Source: Providencia alcalifaciens
GTDB taxonomy: Bacteria; Pseudomonadota; Gammaproteobacteria; Enterobacterales; Enterobacteriaceae
Length of the DNA stretch: 64,000 bases
Assembly (NCBI RefSeq): GCF_020271745.1
Contig: NZ_CP084296.1
Location: 1,984,001-2,048,000, forward strand
Direction: 5' to 3'
In this document: positions 1 through 9,800 of the stretch, one piece after another
How the letters are laid out: every line of letters begins with the position of its first letter
Position numbering within the stretch: the first letter of the stretch is position 1
Program-made: the position numbers and the translations under genes
Notes under the pieces: model-generated
What the model saw: only the letters and a program-made list of their open reading frames with translations
Told to the model about the DNA's origin: nothing
Databases searched by the model: none

Positions 1-2
1 AA

Positions 3-1292
3 GAACATCAGAAGTATAGAAATCTGACTGGTTTTAACTACAAAAACAATTTTTTCATAAGTGGATATATACAATCTGAGTGGTTCGATAATTTTCAAGA
101 TACCTCATCTCCAAATGCTGATCTCTTCATTAGTGAAAAGAGTGATGGGAATAAAGTTTTAGCTATGCTGCTAAAAGAACTGCGCAACAAAACAGCCGAG
201 ATTTATCAGGGGTTCCTTAGAGAAAGAGCTGTTCAGCTTGTCGATTCTTTCGAAGAAAAAGGATATTTTCCTGTTTACAATTGGGAGTCTGACGAAGATC
301 GTTCCTTTAGAATTGCACATACGAAGAAATTAGTAACTAGTATCTGCGTTGCTGATCCAGCAGCTTTTAATGGGCTAAAGGCTAAGCAAACAAAAATTAT
401 AATCGGTTTGCTTGATAGGCTATCTACATCAAGTGAAAATGATAGTTTGATAGATATATTGGAAGGCGTTTTAGACTTAAATAAGGAGCAAATGGATGAA
501 TTTGCATCTCAAATAAGTAAATCTAAACTTGATTATATAATTAGCACGATTGGACACATTCATAAGCGAGATCTAGTCGTACAGAAAATGAAGTACCTTT
601 TTAAAGAGCACGCTAAAGAAGTTCTAGAAACACCAGACTTACAAGGTATTATTGAGGCTAATACATGGTTGTTTGGCCCTCAGTACACAACTATAGGTGC
701 CGAAGAGGATGACTTTTCTAATACAGCTAGAAATCTTCGGAATTCAGATATTGAAATATTGGATGGGGACGATATCAGTACCAGTGATCTTATTGAAGGC
801 GCTACCATAGAGGGGGCAAAAGGCCAAGTAGATTTGTTTCTTGCACGCAAAATGGTCACAATTGATCATTCTACACAAGAAGAATTTATTAAATGTACGA
901 TCATTGAAATAAAAAGACCAAGTGTAGCATTGAATAAGAAACATTTAGCTCAAGCTGAACGTTATGCTGAGGTACTTGATAAGCATCCTGCCTTTAATGA
1001 TGAGAGAATGAGATTTGATGTTGTTCTTGTTGGAACTAAAATCTCCCAGAATGATACTCAAATTACAAGGCGGTTGAAAGACCTTGCTGGTAAGGGCGGC
1101 GCGGGCCTTGTTTCCGGGGCGGATGAAAGAATTCGAGTATACGTTAAAAGTTGGTCTACAATTTTTAATGATTTCGAGGTGACTCATAGTGCTTTATTAC
1201 AAAAGCTAAAAATAAAGAGAAGCGAGCTAGAGTATAAATCTAAGCAAACCCTTGTGGATGAATTGCAAATACCTCTCTCTGAGGCGTCGTGA
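3..1292 (+). CDS. Shedu/DUF4263-like nuclease domain protein, 5' end outside window
   Basis: The frame is open from base 3, so the true start lies before the window; the first internal ATG is at 165. The visible ~429 residues end in a PD-(D/E)XK-like core: GQVDLFLARK supplies the acidic residue and, about 25 residues on, TIIEIKRP the E-x-K pair, followed by a helix with QAERYAEVL. This arrangement is typical of the DUF4263 (Shedu SduA) nuclease family, which acts in phage defence. The upstream part is helical with no motif I can name; in many relatives a sensor or ATPase domain precedes the nuclease, and that part would lie outside the window. It faces the int operon across a ~130-bp gap, a place where ICEs carry variable cargo. 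A defence role is inference from the family. The nuclease fold is a good match by motif; no search was run. Confidence 0.6.
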   Translation, partial: EHQKYRNLTGFNYKNNFFISGYIQSEWFDNFQDTSSPNADLFISEKSDGNKVLAMLLKELRNKTAEIYQGFLRERAVQLVDSFEEKGYFPVYNWESDEDRSFRIAHTKKLVTSICVADPAAFNGLKAKQTKIIIGLLDRLSTSSENDSLIDILEGVLDLNKEQMDEFASQISKSKLDYIISTIGHIHKRDLVVQKMKYLFKEHAKEVLETPDLQGIIEANTWLFGPQYTTIGAEEDDFSNTARNLRNSDIEILDGDDISTSDLIEGATIEGAKGQVDLFLARKMVTIDHSTQEEFIKCTIIEIKRPSVALNKKHLAQAERYAEVLDKHPAFNDERMRFDVVLVGTKISQNDTQITRRLKDLAGKGGAGLVSGADERIRVYVKSWSTIFNDFEVTHSALLQKLKIKRSELEYKSKQTLVDELQIPLSEAS

Positions 1293-1314
1293 GACTTATA
1301 ATAATTATTCGATA

Positions 1315-1344
1315 AGTTGTTTTTTTGTAACTGGAAAAACAACT
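1315..1344. terminator. AT-rich hairpin between convergent genes
   Basis: A perfect 10-bp stem (AGTTGTTTTT at 1315-1324, AAAAACAACT at 1335-1344) lies just after the Shedu-like gene and before the end of the convergent int gene. The U-rich and A-rich arms could end transcription in both directions. The stem is weak, so this is tentative. Confidence 0.35.
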
Positions 1345-1421
1345 AATCTAAACCGAGCCAAATGCACTACTTGACTCGGTCATTTGTACTAGCTCAGTCT
1401 CTTCCTTAATTCAGCTACCCC

Positions 1422-2663
1422 TTATTGTCCGAAACGCCAGTTGAATGGAAAGCCTGTCGGCTCGATGATGGTTTCTAGTTGTTGATACCAAACGTCGTAA
1501 GCATGACGCATTTCGTCCAGGTACTGATATTGGTTGTAGATAGCATCCAGCCCTTTTTTGCTGTGGCCAATCATCAACTCGGCAACTTCTTGCGTCGTGA
1601 TGGCAGACATTCGCGTTCGCATCGTTCTGCGAAGATCATGCATAGACCAGTGTTCCATCTCAATACCAAGCGATCTGCGAGCCCAGATTTTCACATTGTT
1701 AGGAATAGTGGTATCAAAGCCATTTGTGGCAAGCTCTTCTTGTCCGTTCGCGGGAAACAAGTAAGTTGATTTGCTCATCTGCATCGCCAGTTCAATCAGC
1801 TCAATAGCTGGCTTAATCAATGGCCGCATGATCGGCGCTCCAATTTTCTCACCTTGTTTGCGGATCTCTATGGGCACTGTCCACATTGCAGATTGCAAGT
1901 CAAAGTGATGCTTTTCAGCTTGAATGAGTTCGCCCTTGCGCCCTCCCAATAAGAGAAGCAGTTTTATGTAGATGCGATTCTTCTCAGTGATTTTTGACTC
2001 ATGCAAATAGCGCCAAAGTATCCTGATCTCGTTGTCATTTAGCACCCGAGTTCGTTTTCCTTTTTTACCGCCAACCTTTTTTGCTGTGATCCCAGCGGCA
2101 GCGTTAATTTCCAAAATTTGTTCATCAATCAGCCAGTCATAGAACTTATGCAGTACAGACACTAGGCGCTCTGTGTTTGACGGAGACGATTCCGAAACCT
2201 CACGAAGACAGTTTCGCAAGGACAATTCAGTGATGTCAGTTAATGGATACTTGCCAAGTCGGGGCAGCAAATATATTTCACTGCTGCGTTTTTGGTAGTG
2301 CCACGTTTTCTCCTTTAGCCCTTGCTTACCGGCAGAGTCTATCCAGTCTCGAAAAATCGATTCGAAGCTTTGATTAGCAGAATACTTAGCCCGTTCCTGC
2401 TGTAGGTAAAGCTTGGGGTTTCGGCCTTGATCAAGTACTGCCCTTAACCTATCCAGCTCATTCCTGGCTTCAGCCAGCTTCATAAGGGGGTAAGTACCTA
2501 TGTCTACCCGCTGTTGCTTGCCATCGAACCGATAACGAAACTGAAAAACAATTTTGCCCTTGGGCGATACCCGAGCACTTAGCCCATCTCGGTCGGCTTT
2601 TACTACGGTTTCTTTTGCTTCTTTATTTAACCTGGCATCGAGCCAGCTAACTGATAACGCCAT
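1422..2663 (-). CDS. int: SXT/R391-type ICE integrase (tyrosine recombinase)
   Basis: 413 aa, the known length of the SXT integrase, which recombines attP of the ICE with the 5' part of chromosomal prfC. The N-terminal ~90 residues are the arm-binding DUF4102 domain of P4-like integrases. The catalytic domain shows Arg I in LLGGRKGEL, the box HDLRR (H-x-x-R), GHSKKG, and a Tyr in the YNQYQY stretch about 35 residues before the C-terminus. It is the last gene of an operon running right to left: srpM, srpR, int. The srpR stop is 1 bp from the int start, so partition and integration are probably co-transcribed. No prfC sequence or attL core is seen to its left; a Shedu-like gene lies there instead. 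Confidence 0.9.
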   Translation of the reverse strand: MALSVSWLDARLNKEAKETVVKADRDGLSARVSPKGKIVFQFRYRFDGKQQRVDIGTYPLMKLAEARNELDRLRAVLDQGRNPKLYLQQERAKYSANQSFESIFRDWIDSAGKQGLKEKTWHYQKRSSEIYLLPRLGKYPLTDITELSLRNCLREVSESSPSNTERLVSVLHKFYDWLIDEQILEINAAAGITAKKVGGKKGKRTRVLNDNEIRILWRYLHESKITEKNRIYIKLLLLLGGRKGELIQAEKHHFDLQSAMWTVPIEIRKQGEKIGAPIMRPLIKPAIELIELAMQMSKSTYLFPANGQEELATNGFDTTIPNNVKIWARRSLGIEMEHWSMHDLRRTMRTRMSAITTQEVAELMIGHSKKGLDAIYNQYQYLDEMRHAYDVWYQQLETIIEPTGFPFNWRFGQ

Positions 2664-2664
2664 G

Positions 2665-2940
2665 TTATAAGCCCAGCCCTAGTTTTGATTTTAATGATTG
2701 TTTACGTGTTTCTGCTTTGGGTTCTGGCGCTGTACTCATAGAAGTAACTTCACCATCTGGTGCAAGGCCATCCACCGGTACAGATGTCGTGGATAGATTG
2801 GGTTGGCTCATTTGAATTAACCCAAAGGTTGCCAGCATCCGCAGACGCTCAGCGCGTTCCCGTGGTGGCGTCTTTTCCAATTCTTTGAGTAGTTCTGGGT
2901 GGCTCCCTGGGGGAATGTTGACGACAACTCTCATGATCAT
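2665..2940 (-). CDS. srpR: ParR/SrpR-like partition DNA-binding protein
   Basis: 91 aa. The N-terminal half, starting RVVVNIPPGSHPELL and continuing through a helix ending RMLATFGLI, fits a ribbon-helix-helix DNA-binding adaptor; the C-terminal half is Pro/Ser/Thr-rich and probably disordered, ending KSKLGLGL, as in StbB/ParR proteins where the tail contacts the actin-like filament. Its start overlaps the stop of the upstream actin-like gene by 4 bp (ATGA) and its stop lies 1 bp from int. In SXT/R391 ICEs the srpMRC system partitions the transiently replicating circular ICE; assignment as SrpR rests mainly on this context. Confidence 0.75.
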   Translation of the reverse strand: MIMRVVVNIPPGSHPELLKELEKTPPRERAERLRMLATFGLIQMSQPNLSTTSVPVDGLAPDGEVTSMSTAPEPKAETRKQSLKSKLGLGL

Positions 2941-3911
2941 GCCCCATAAAACCAGAAGCCTCGGACGTTCGCCAAAACAGACTGCTCAGGCACGATGATC
3001 TTGCTTCGTGAAAAAATCTCCTTGGCCGCTTCCTTATAAGCCAAGGCTCCACCTCCGGCGATCAATACCAAGTCCGCATTAATGCTTTCGTCACGCATGG
3101 ATTGACGCATGGCTGTAAGAGCAACAGGCGCTACCTTTTTCATGGCAGCATTCAGATAAGGTGAAATATCGACTTTTTCTCCAAATAGCAGGACCTGTAA
3201 GTCGCCGGTTCTCATGGCTTTTTCAAGTCGATCCATTCCGACTTTGGCACCATGATCTTCCGAAATCAGCTTATCGATGGTTTCCAGTAGCACGGACATT
3301 GCCTGAAGACTGGTTCCTGATGAGCTGTAGCGAATTTCTCCGGCCTCAAGGGCAACCCAATCAACAGAAAAGAAGCCGGGATCAATGACGACGACACGAC
3401 CTTCTTCAATCAAGCCCAGATCACCACCCGTTTGAACCAGATCCATATAGGCACCGGCAGGCTGTGGTAGTACTTTGACGTCATGAACGGTGATGCTGCG
3501 CTTAGGCGTCACTTGATGGACACCTTTTAAACGCTGCACAAGGTCAGACTTACGTTGTGGTTCATGAAACTGGGAAACCGGTAATCCAGTGACAACCAAA
3601 TCGATGGATTCTGTTTCAGCCATTAACAAGGCGGCATGAAAAAGTGCCTTATAGGTTTTTGTGGTGGGATATTCCGGGTGAAGCTCTCGTTCCCAGCCTT
3701 GAAGGCGTCCAGCAGGAACACCAGCGGCCCAGCGCTCATTATCGACAGAGACATACAAACAAGTTTCATCATCGCCTCCACCGATACGCTCCGGCATACG
3801 ATCCGCTGGACCGGCACCCGCAGGTAGAATAATGGTTTTCGGTTCACTACCTGATTGGCCAATTGCCAGCTTCAGGTTTGAGTAACCGATATCTACGCCT
3901 AGTACAAACAT
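2937..3911 (-). CDS. srpM: ParM/StbA-like actin-fold partition ATPase
   Basis: Actin/Hsp70-fold protein of the ParM/StbA family, motor of type II plasmid-like partition. Phosphate-1 motif VLGVDIGYSNLKLAIG at the N-terminus, phosphate-2 region VVVIDPGFFSVDWVAL mid-protein, and the adenosine motif LIAGGGALAY near the C-terminus are all present, giving a complete fold of 324 aa. I take the ATG at 3911 because an AGGAG ribosome site lies 6 bases before it; the frame extends to a TTG at 3932 without such support. It is the first gene of the srpM-srpR-int operon, and its upstream region carries short repeats that may serve as centromere and operator. Confidence 0.85.
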   Translation of the reverse strand: MFVLGVDIGYSNLKLAIGQSGSEPKTIILPAGAGPADRMPERIGGGDDETCLYVSVDNERWAAGVPAGRLQGWERELHPEYPTTKTYKALFHAALLMAETESIDLVVTGLPVSQFHEPQRKSDLVQRLKGVHQVTPKRSITVHDVKVLPQPAGAYMDLVQTGGDLGLIEEGRVVVIDPGFFSVDWVALEAGEIRYSSSGTSLQAMSVLLETIDKLISEDHGAKVGMDRLEKAMRTGDLQVLLFGEKVDISPYLNAAMKKVAPVALTAMRQSMRDESINADLVLIAGGGALAYKEAAKEIFSRSKIIVPEQSVLANVRGFWFYGA

Positions 3912-3925
3912 ACTTATCTCCTGTG

Positions 3926-4350
3926 CACTCAAAGTGCTCTAACGGTTTTCAATCAACCGCGCTGTTCACGCTTGGGCATTTCCAAGTGCTCTGGCGGTTT
4001 ACTCAAATGTCATTATCAGGATTCGGTGCACTGGCGGTGGGCAGAAAGGTGACAAATCCTTTCATCTATCTGCCTATTGCATTTTTGCAAAAGTATGAGA
4101 ATAGGCTCTGTTTGGCGGCTGGTGACCTAGCCAAAAAAATTGAGACGCCAAACGTCGTTTGCATTCTGGCCTGAACTTGCCAAACGGTTTGTATCTTCAT
4201 GGCGATACGTCTTTTTAGGTGTTTTTAAGTGAAATCAGCCTGTATCCCTTGTCGGGTATGGGATTGAGCGAGTCGATTTATATCGAGACGCCAAACAGTG
4301 ATTGTGACGGCAGTTTTACGTTTGGCGTTTCGATCCAAAAGCCAAACGGA
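3926..4350. repeat. Iteron-rich region, candidate srpC centromere and operon control region
   Basis: Gene-free interval between srpM and the next gene. Near srpM three related boxes recur: AGTGCTCTAACGGTTT (about 3933), AGTGCTCTGGCGGTTT (about 3985) and GTGCACTGGCGGTGG (about 4026). Farther out an 8-mer, GCCAAACG, occurs at 4147, 4179 and 4341, reversed at 4319, with near copies at 4290 and, reversed, at 4110. Arrays of short repeats next to a parMR pair are the usual form of a type II centromere and autoregulatory operator. The function is inferred; two different repeat families suggest two binding proteins. Confidence 0.55.
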
Positions 4351-4375
4351 TAGTGGTTTTGGCTTTAGGGGTTAA

Positions 4376-4819
4376 TTGGATGGGGAAATTGGTTTGGTAG
4401 AAATCGTCAATGAACAATGGAAAGCAGATGTATCAGATTTACTTCAGCAAGAAACGGACAGGCTAAAAGCGCTGGCACGAGCTGAAGTTGATGACTTTTG
4501 GGTTACCCATTACAAGGTTCGAGAGAATGAGCCCTTTAAAGACTGGGGTCTGCTTGGTGTCCGTATCAGAGACTTTAAGTATGGCTTTGGCATAGAGTGG
4601 TATATCAACAGTTTTCACGGTCAACGAGGCAAACGCGTGGTCTTTAGCAAGGGGCTGCGTATCTCAAAGACGAAGCTGAGATACGCATTTTTAGACTGCC
4701 AAGGTTTGGCCAAAGAATGGGAGCTAGCGCTGGCCATGGAGAAAGAGGAATTCTTCAGTGATATTCGACGCCAGGTTGATAAGCTCAACATGCTGCGTCG
4801 CAGAGTGAATGCGTATTGA
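4376..4819 (+). CDS. Hypothetical ICE backbone protein between srpM and rumB
   Basis: 147 aa, no family recognised. Start is a TTG at 4376 directly after a stop codon in frame and preceded by a purine-rich TAGGGG ribosome site at 4366-4371; no ATG occurs early in the frame. The protein is charged, with an aromatic central part (FGIEWYINSF) and a Lys/Arg-rich helical C-terminus; no membrane segment or signal peptide. It is transcribed away from the iteron region and converges on rumB, 10 bp away. Its place suggests a conserved SXT/R391 gene of unknown role. Confidence 0.7.
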   Translation: MDGEIGLVEIVNEQWKADVSDLLQQETDRLKALARAEVDDFWVTHYKVRENEPFKDWGLLGVRIRDFKYGFGIEWYINSFHGQRGKRVVFSKGLRISKTKLRYAFLDCQGLAKEWELALAMEKEEFFSDIRRQVDKLNMLRRRVNAY

Positions 4820-4829
4820 GTCAACTGCG

Positions 4830-6002
4830 CTACTTCACTCGCGGTAACTGGTCCCAGCGTGTTGTATAAGCGGGAGACAAATGCTCTCGCTTCATCGACC
4901 AATCTTTCTTGAGTCCTTGTCCAGCAAAGAAAACCTTTCCGGCACCGCTTTGGTTAATGGTGTCCAATACAGACATTAGCTGCTGGCTATTAGAGCGGGT
5001 CGATACGTCATCGAATAGTCCTGGTTGAAACATGCCAGGATCGTAAAAGTCAGACAGCATGACGCCCGCTTTGGCATAACGAAAACCATCCTTCCATATC
5101 CGCTTGAGTAAGTGATTGGCCAGCTCGATAAAATCCCGCGTGTCGCAACTGGGGATTAGCAATTCACCCGATGCAGAGTTGCTGTACTGCGGCTCGTTGT
5201 CCTTAAAGGGGCTGGTACGTATGAACACGGTCAGCACTTTGGCTTGCTGCTGTTCTTTGCGAAGTTTCTCAGTGGCGCGGGTTGCGTATTCGCATACGGC
5301 TTCACTTAAAAATTCAAAGTGCGTCACTTTTACGCCAAATGAACGGCTACAGACGATTTGCTTCTTAGTTGGCGGGATCTCTTCAAGTTCAATGCACGAC
5401 TCACCATTGAGCTCTCTGACGGTTCTTTCTAAAACCTCTGAAAACTGGTCTCTGATGGCTCTAGGAGAGGCATTGGCGAGATCTAAGGCTGTGGTGATAC
5501 CCAACGCATTTAAACGCTTAGAAAGCCGTCTACCAACGCCCCAAACATCATCAACCGGGACTAATGCGAGCAATCGACGTTGCCGATCTGGATTGGTCAG
5601 GTCTACAACCCCCTGAGTAGCTGGATATTTTTTGGCGGCATGGTTAGCCAGTTTGGCGAGTGTTTTAGTCGGTGCAATGCCTACACAGACGGTGATCCCA
5701 ATCCAGTGGCCTATGCGCTCTCGCACTTGTTGTCCGAACTCGACAAGAGATATGGCAGACTCAATACCGGTTAAATCCAAAAACGCTTCGTCAATAGAGT
5801 AAACCTCTACTCGTGGTGCCATCTCCTCCAAAGTGCGCATCACTCGACTGCTTAAATCTGCATACAGCGCGTACAGTTGGCTAAGAATTCCCGCTAAAAA
5901 TAGACGAGTAAGTGAGCAACCATTCTGCCGCATGGGTTGCTGGCGTCTAACACCAGAAAAATCACCCAGCCCAACCCGCTGTCTATTTTTTAAGGTGGGC
6001 AT
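4830..6002 (-). pseudogene. rumB: RumB, UmuC-like Y-family DNA polymerase subunit, 5' end lost to insertion
   Basis: Downstream of about 5880 the frame matches UmuC/RumB well: LYADLSSRVM, the palm motif YSIDEAFLDLTG with the catalytic Asp-Glu, the thumb helix-hairpin-helix around VDDVWGVGRR, a little-finger domain, and a C-terminal tail with QPGLFDD that could hold a beta-clamp motif. The first ~45 residues of the open frame do not match, and the N-terminal palm part with the first metal-binding Asp and the steric-gate region is missing. A normal family member is ~420 aa. rumA, the UmuD-like partner, is not in the window and should lie beyond the right end. Insertion of ISCR2 resistance DNA in rumB is the textbook SXT arrangement. 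Confidence 0.85.
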
Positions 6003-6285
6003 TCATCTACATGTCTAATTTTTTACCAATTTGATCGCTAAGATGTACTAATTTGATTACCGAGGGAGACTGACGGACTAATTACTTAGGGGCTTAATCG
6101 TACAATCTCCACTCGACACCACACAACTCACTTCTGGACATTTCTGAGTTGCATTTTAGCTAATTTAGAAAAACATGAATTAGATAAAGTATGGAAATTT
6201 CAAATCAATATGAGGCGGACATGAAGAAATTGAAAAAAGTAGCTTAACTGGGTTGGTCAATTTTGGTTGACCACGTCATGTTCCG
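6003..6285. other. Junction DNA between rumB and Tn3 relic, no gene seen
   Basis: AT-rich sequence with no convincing coding frame. An inverted repeat TGGTCAA...TTGACCA sits near 6254-6273. It probably is left-over DNA of the older Tn3-type element or of the insertion junction. Confidence 0.4.
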
Positions 6286-6853
6286 GTGAGTACGCAAGTC
6301 ATTGGCGCTAACGAATATGAAGGTCACTTTGCTTTTGACTTACTCTATAACAACTCTTCAGATATACAGCCTAATACCTTATCGACCGATACGCATGGTA
6401 CCAATAATGTTAACTTCGCTATATTAGATTTCTTTGGTTACACATTCGCCCCTCGATACGCGAAAATGAAAAAGGTGTTTTTTGAGCTATTTGAAGTGAC
6501 TGAAGAGAACGGAGGCCGTATTCAATTAAAGAAAGATATTAATCATAAGCTAATTGCTGAAGAATGGGACAATATTCAGCATATTGTTTGTTCATTGAGT
6601 CGTAAAACCACCACTCAAAGCACAATCATTAGAAAGTTGAGTAACGGCAAGAGCCGAAGATTGTCAGCATTGCATGAGTACGACCGTTTAATTAAATCTA
6701 TTTATGTTTTGGAGTATGTTGATAATTCAACGTTGCGTCATTACGTCCAGCAAGCCTTGAACAGAGGTGAAGCATACCATCAGTTAAAACGTGCTATTAC
6801 TTCAGTTAATGGCAATAAATTTCGTGGGGGGAATGATTACCAAGTATCACAAT
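6286..6853 (+). pseudogene. Tn3-family transposase C-terminal fragment
   Basis: About 190 residues clearly related to the C-terminal catalytic part of the complete transposase downstream: NEYEGHFAFDLLYNNSSDI, LSTDTHGTNNVNFAILD (second catalytic Asp) and RGEAYHQLKRAI (catalytic Glu) align one to one, but the proteins differ at many positions, so this is a distinct older element. It is cut at its 3' end exactly by the left inverted repeat of the next element; the last residues of the open frame (SRDFPL) come from that repeat. The continuation of the gene is not found beyond the right inverted repeat, so DNA was lost or rearranged there. Confidence 0.85.
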
Positions 6854-9800
6854 GGGGTTCTAGGGATTTTCCCCTCTAAAAAGACTTAATCCTCTGTAGA
6901 CCACACCAATAAATGGCTGCGGAGGTGGGTTACTACTTATAAGTGTGGCAAATTAGGTAAATATCGTACATTTAATACGGAACAGCCCTGATATGGCCAT
7001 CAAAAACGAAATTACTATTCTCACGAGAGCAGAACAGGCAGATCTTTATTCCCCACCCATTTTTTCAATCGAAGAACAACGTCTGTACTTTTCTCTGAAC
7101 GATGCGGAATTGGCAGTTTTTCGGTCAATTCGTCTCAGAGCTCATAGATGTTACTTTGTCGCGATTTTGGGATACTTCAAATCAAAGCCCGTCATCCTAG
7201 ATATCGCTTACTCGCAGGTTTCTAAGGATTTAATGTTCATCAGTAAAGAGCTGCTTGGCGGCAAGGGGCTCAGACCATTCACTCCCTCACAAAAACAAAA
7301 AGATCGACTCTACGCAAAAGTATTAGACCTTGCTGGTTATCACAAATGGGACGAAAGTCAGCACTTCAATTCTCTTTTCGACCACCTTGTTCAGGTGGGC
7401 AATGCCTGGCTGGAGCCGCGTTACCTCTTTGATACTGCTATTGAATTCCTAACCAGTCACAGCATTGCTATCCCTAGGTACACCGTACTCCAGAGACTGA
7501 TAAGCAGAGCGATGCAGCAGGTCAGAAAAGACCTGGCGCACCAACTTAATCAACTCACCAGTCCTGAACTTCACGTCTTTCTGGACAGCATAACAGCCAT
7601 TGATGACGGACTAAGCCTGAACCAGCTCAGAGGCGGTGCAAAAAGTCTGACCGTACCTGAACTTAAAAAAGAGCTTGCCCTTTATCATCAGTTAGCGCCA
7701 TGGCGCACGCAAATCAATGGCGTTATCGATGGGCTTAATCTGTCTCTTAAAAATCGACAACACTTCGGTGAGCTCATCAACTATTACGGTAGTAAACTCA
7801 AACGATTCAAACGCGCACAGCAGCATCTATGGTTGCTATGTCACCTGACAGAGCGGATACAACTGGCACTGGAACGGTTAACTGATGGGTTCATTTACCA
7901 TATCCGCAAGCAACAAGAAGCTGCCAACACCTTTGCACAACAAGCAGTGTTCCTGTCCTGGCAGTCAGCCGCGGACAATGTCACGAAAGCGGCAGAGTTA
8001 CTGCATCTGTTTGTGGATGAGAACATTGATGATAATCAACCCTTCTCAGTAGTCAGACAACAGGCATTGAAGGTCATGAATGACAGGGATATCCAGACCC
8101 TCTGCCTTTACCTGAAAAAACAGAAACGGACCGTGGAAGAGTACCAGTGGCAACATTACGATGAACAATGCAATCTCCTGGAGCAACTGTTAAGGCAGGT
8201 GTTCTTGTGCCTTGAATGTGAGGCCGGTAAAGGCTCAGAAGCCGTCGTCGCCCAACTTCAACAGATGCAGACGGAAATCGCATTCGGTGGACCACTGAAG
8301 ACGATGGATACGTCGCTCATCCCGAAAAAGCACCTCCCATGGTTGGTTAAACAGGATAACGTTAACCCGCAACGTTACGAATGGCTGCTCTACCGGCAGT
8401 TAACCTCACGACTGAATGGACGCATTTATTTGCCAAATGTTACCAAATACCGCGCACTGAAAGACGACCTGATCCCCCAGACATCGCAGGATACCTTGCT
8501 GGCCTCATCAACACTGGACAGACTAAAACAGCCCGCAGAGTTATTGTTACAGGAGAAACAACACCGGCTGGAAAGTGCACTCAAAGACGTTGCTCTCCAT
8601 ATTGATGAGGGAGACAATCGAAATGTGATCATGAAAAATCGTACCGGTACCCGCTGGCGTCTGCCGACCAAAAGCGCTACATCTCTGGTCAACAATCCCT
8701 TTTTTAAGCGAATGCAACCGGTCGGTATCGCGGATGTACTGCGGTATGTAGAGCGCGAAACCGGGTTCATGAAATGTCTGACTCATGTACTTCCGATACA
8801 AAAACAAGGGTTCACTCATCAGGATGATTTACTGGCCATTCTGATTGCCAACGCCACTCACCGTGGTGTGTATGGCATGGCGCAGATCTCCGATCGAAGC
8901 TATGAACACCTGAGTACGGTGCAGGCCAACTATATCCGGCCTGAAACGCTGCATGACGCCAGCGACGTGATCAATAATGCGGTTGCAGCGCTACCCATCT
9001 TCCGCCACTACCATATTCAGGAGGACCAGCTGCATGCCAGTGCGGATGGTCAGAAATTCGAAACCCATCTGGAAACCTTTAAAACCCGGTACTCCTCTAA
9101 GTATTTCGGCACCAACAAAGGGATCACGGCCATGACACTGGTGGCCAACCACAGCGCCCTCAATGCTCGGATCATCGGTTCCAACGAGCACGAATCACAC
9201 TATATTTATGACCTGTTACAATCCAACAGCAGTGAAATCAAACCTGACGTACTCTCGACAGATACACACGGTGTCAATCATGTTAACTTCGCCTTACTGG
9301 ATCTATGCGGTTACAGTTTTGCACCGCGATACGCGCAGTTCAGTAGTGTCATCAATGATCTGTTTGATGTGACTGAAAGTGAACAAGGCAGCACCATACT
9401 GGCGCTAAAGAAGCCTATCAGAACGAATGTTATTACAACGGGATGGCAAGATATCAGGCGTATTGTTCTGTCACTTCAGACAAAGCGGACGACACAAGCA
9501 ATGCTGGTAAGAAAGTTGTCTGGTTACCCTTCTGGACACCCAATATTACAGGCTCTGACGGAGTATAATCGACTGGTTAAAGCGCAATATTTACTTGACT
9601 ACATCGACGATGCCAGTTTGCGGCAGTATGTGCAACGTGCCCTGAACCGGGGAGAAGCATGGCACTTCCTTAGACGAGCCATTGCGTCGGTGAATGGTGA
9701 TCAGTTCCGTGGCAAAAACGAGTCTGAAATCGCTATCTGGAATGAATGCGCAAGATTGCTTGCCAACGCGATCATCTACTTCAACTCCGCGATACTGAGT

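Noticed and set aside
5116..5616. 166-codon + strand frame inside rumB
   Set aside because: Antisense shadow of a clear polymerase gene.
6003..6285. attachment site or rumA start next to the rumB break
   Set aside because: No match to UmuD/RumA coding sequence and no direct repeat with another part of the window could be seen.
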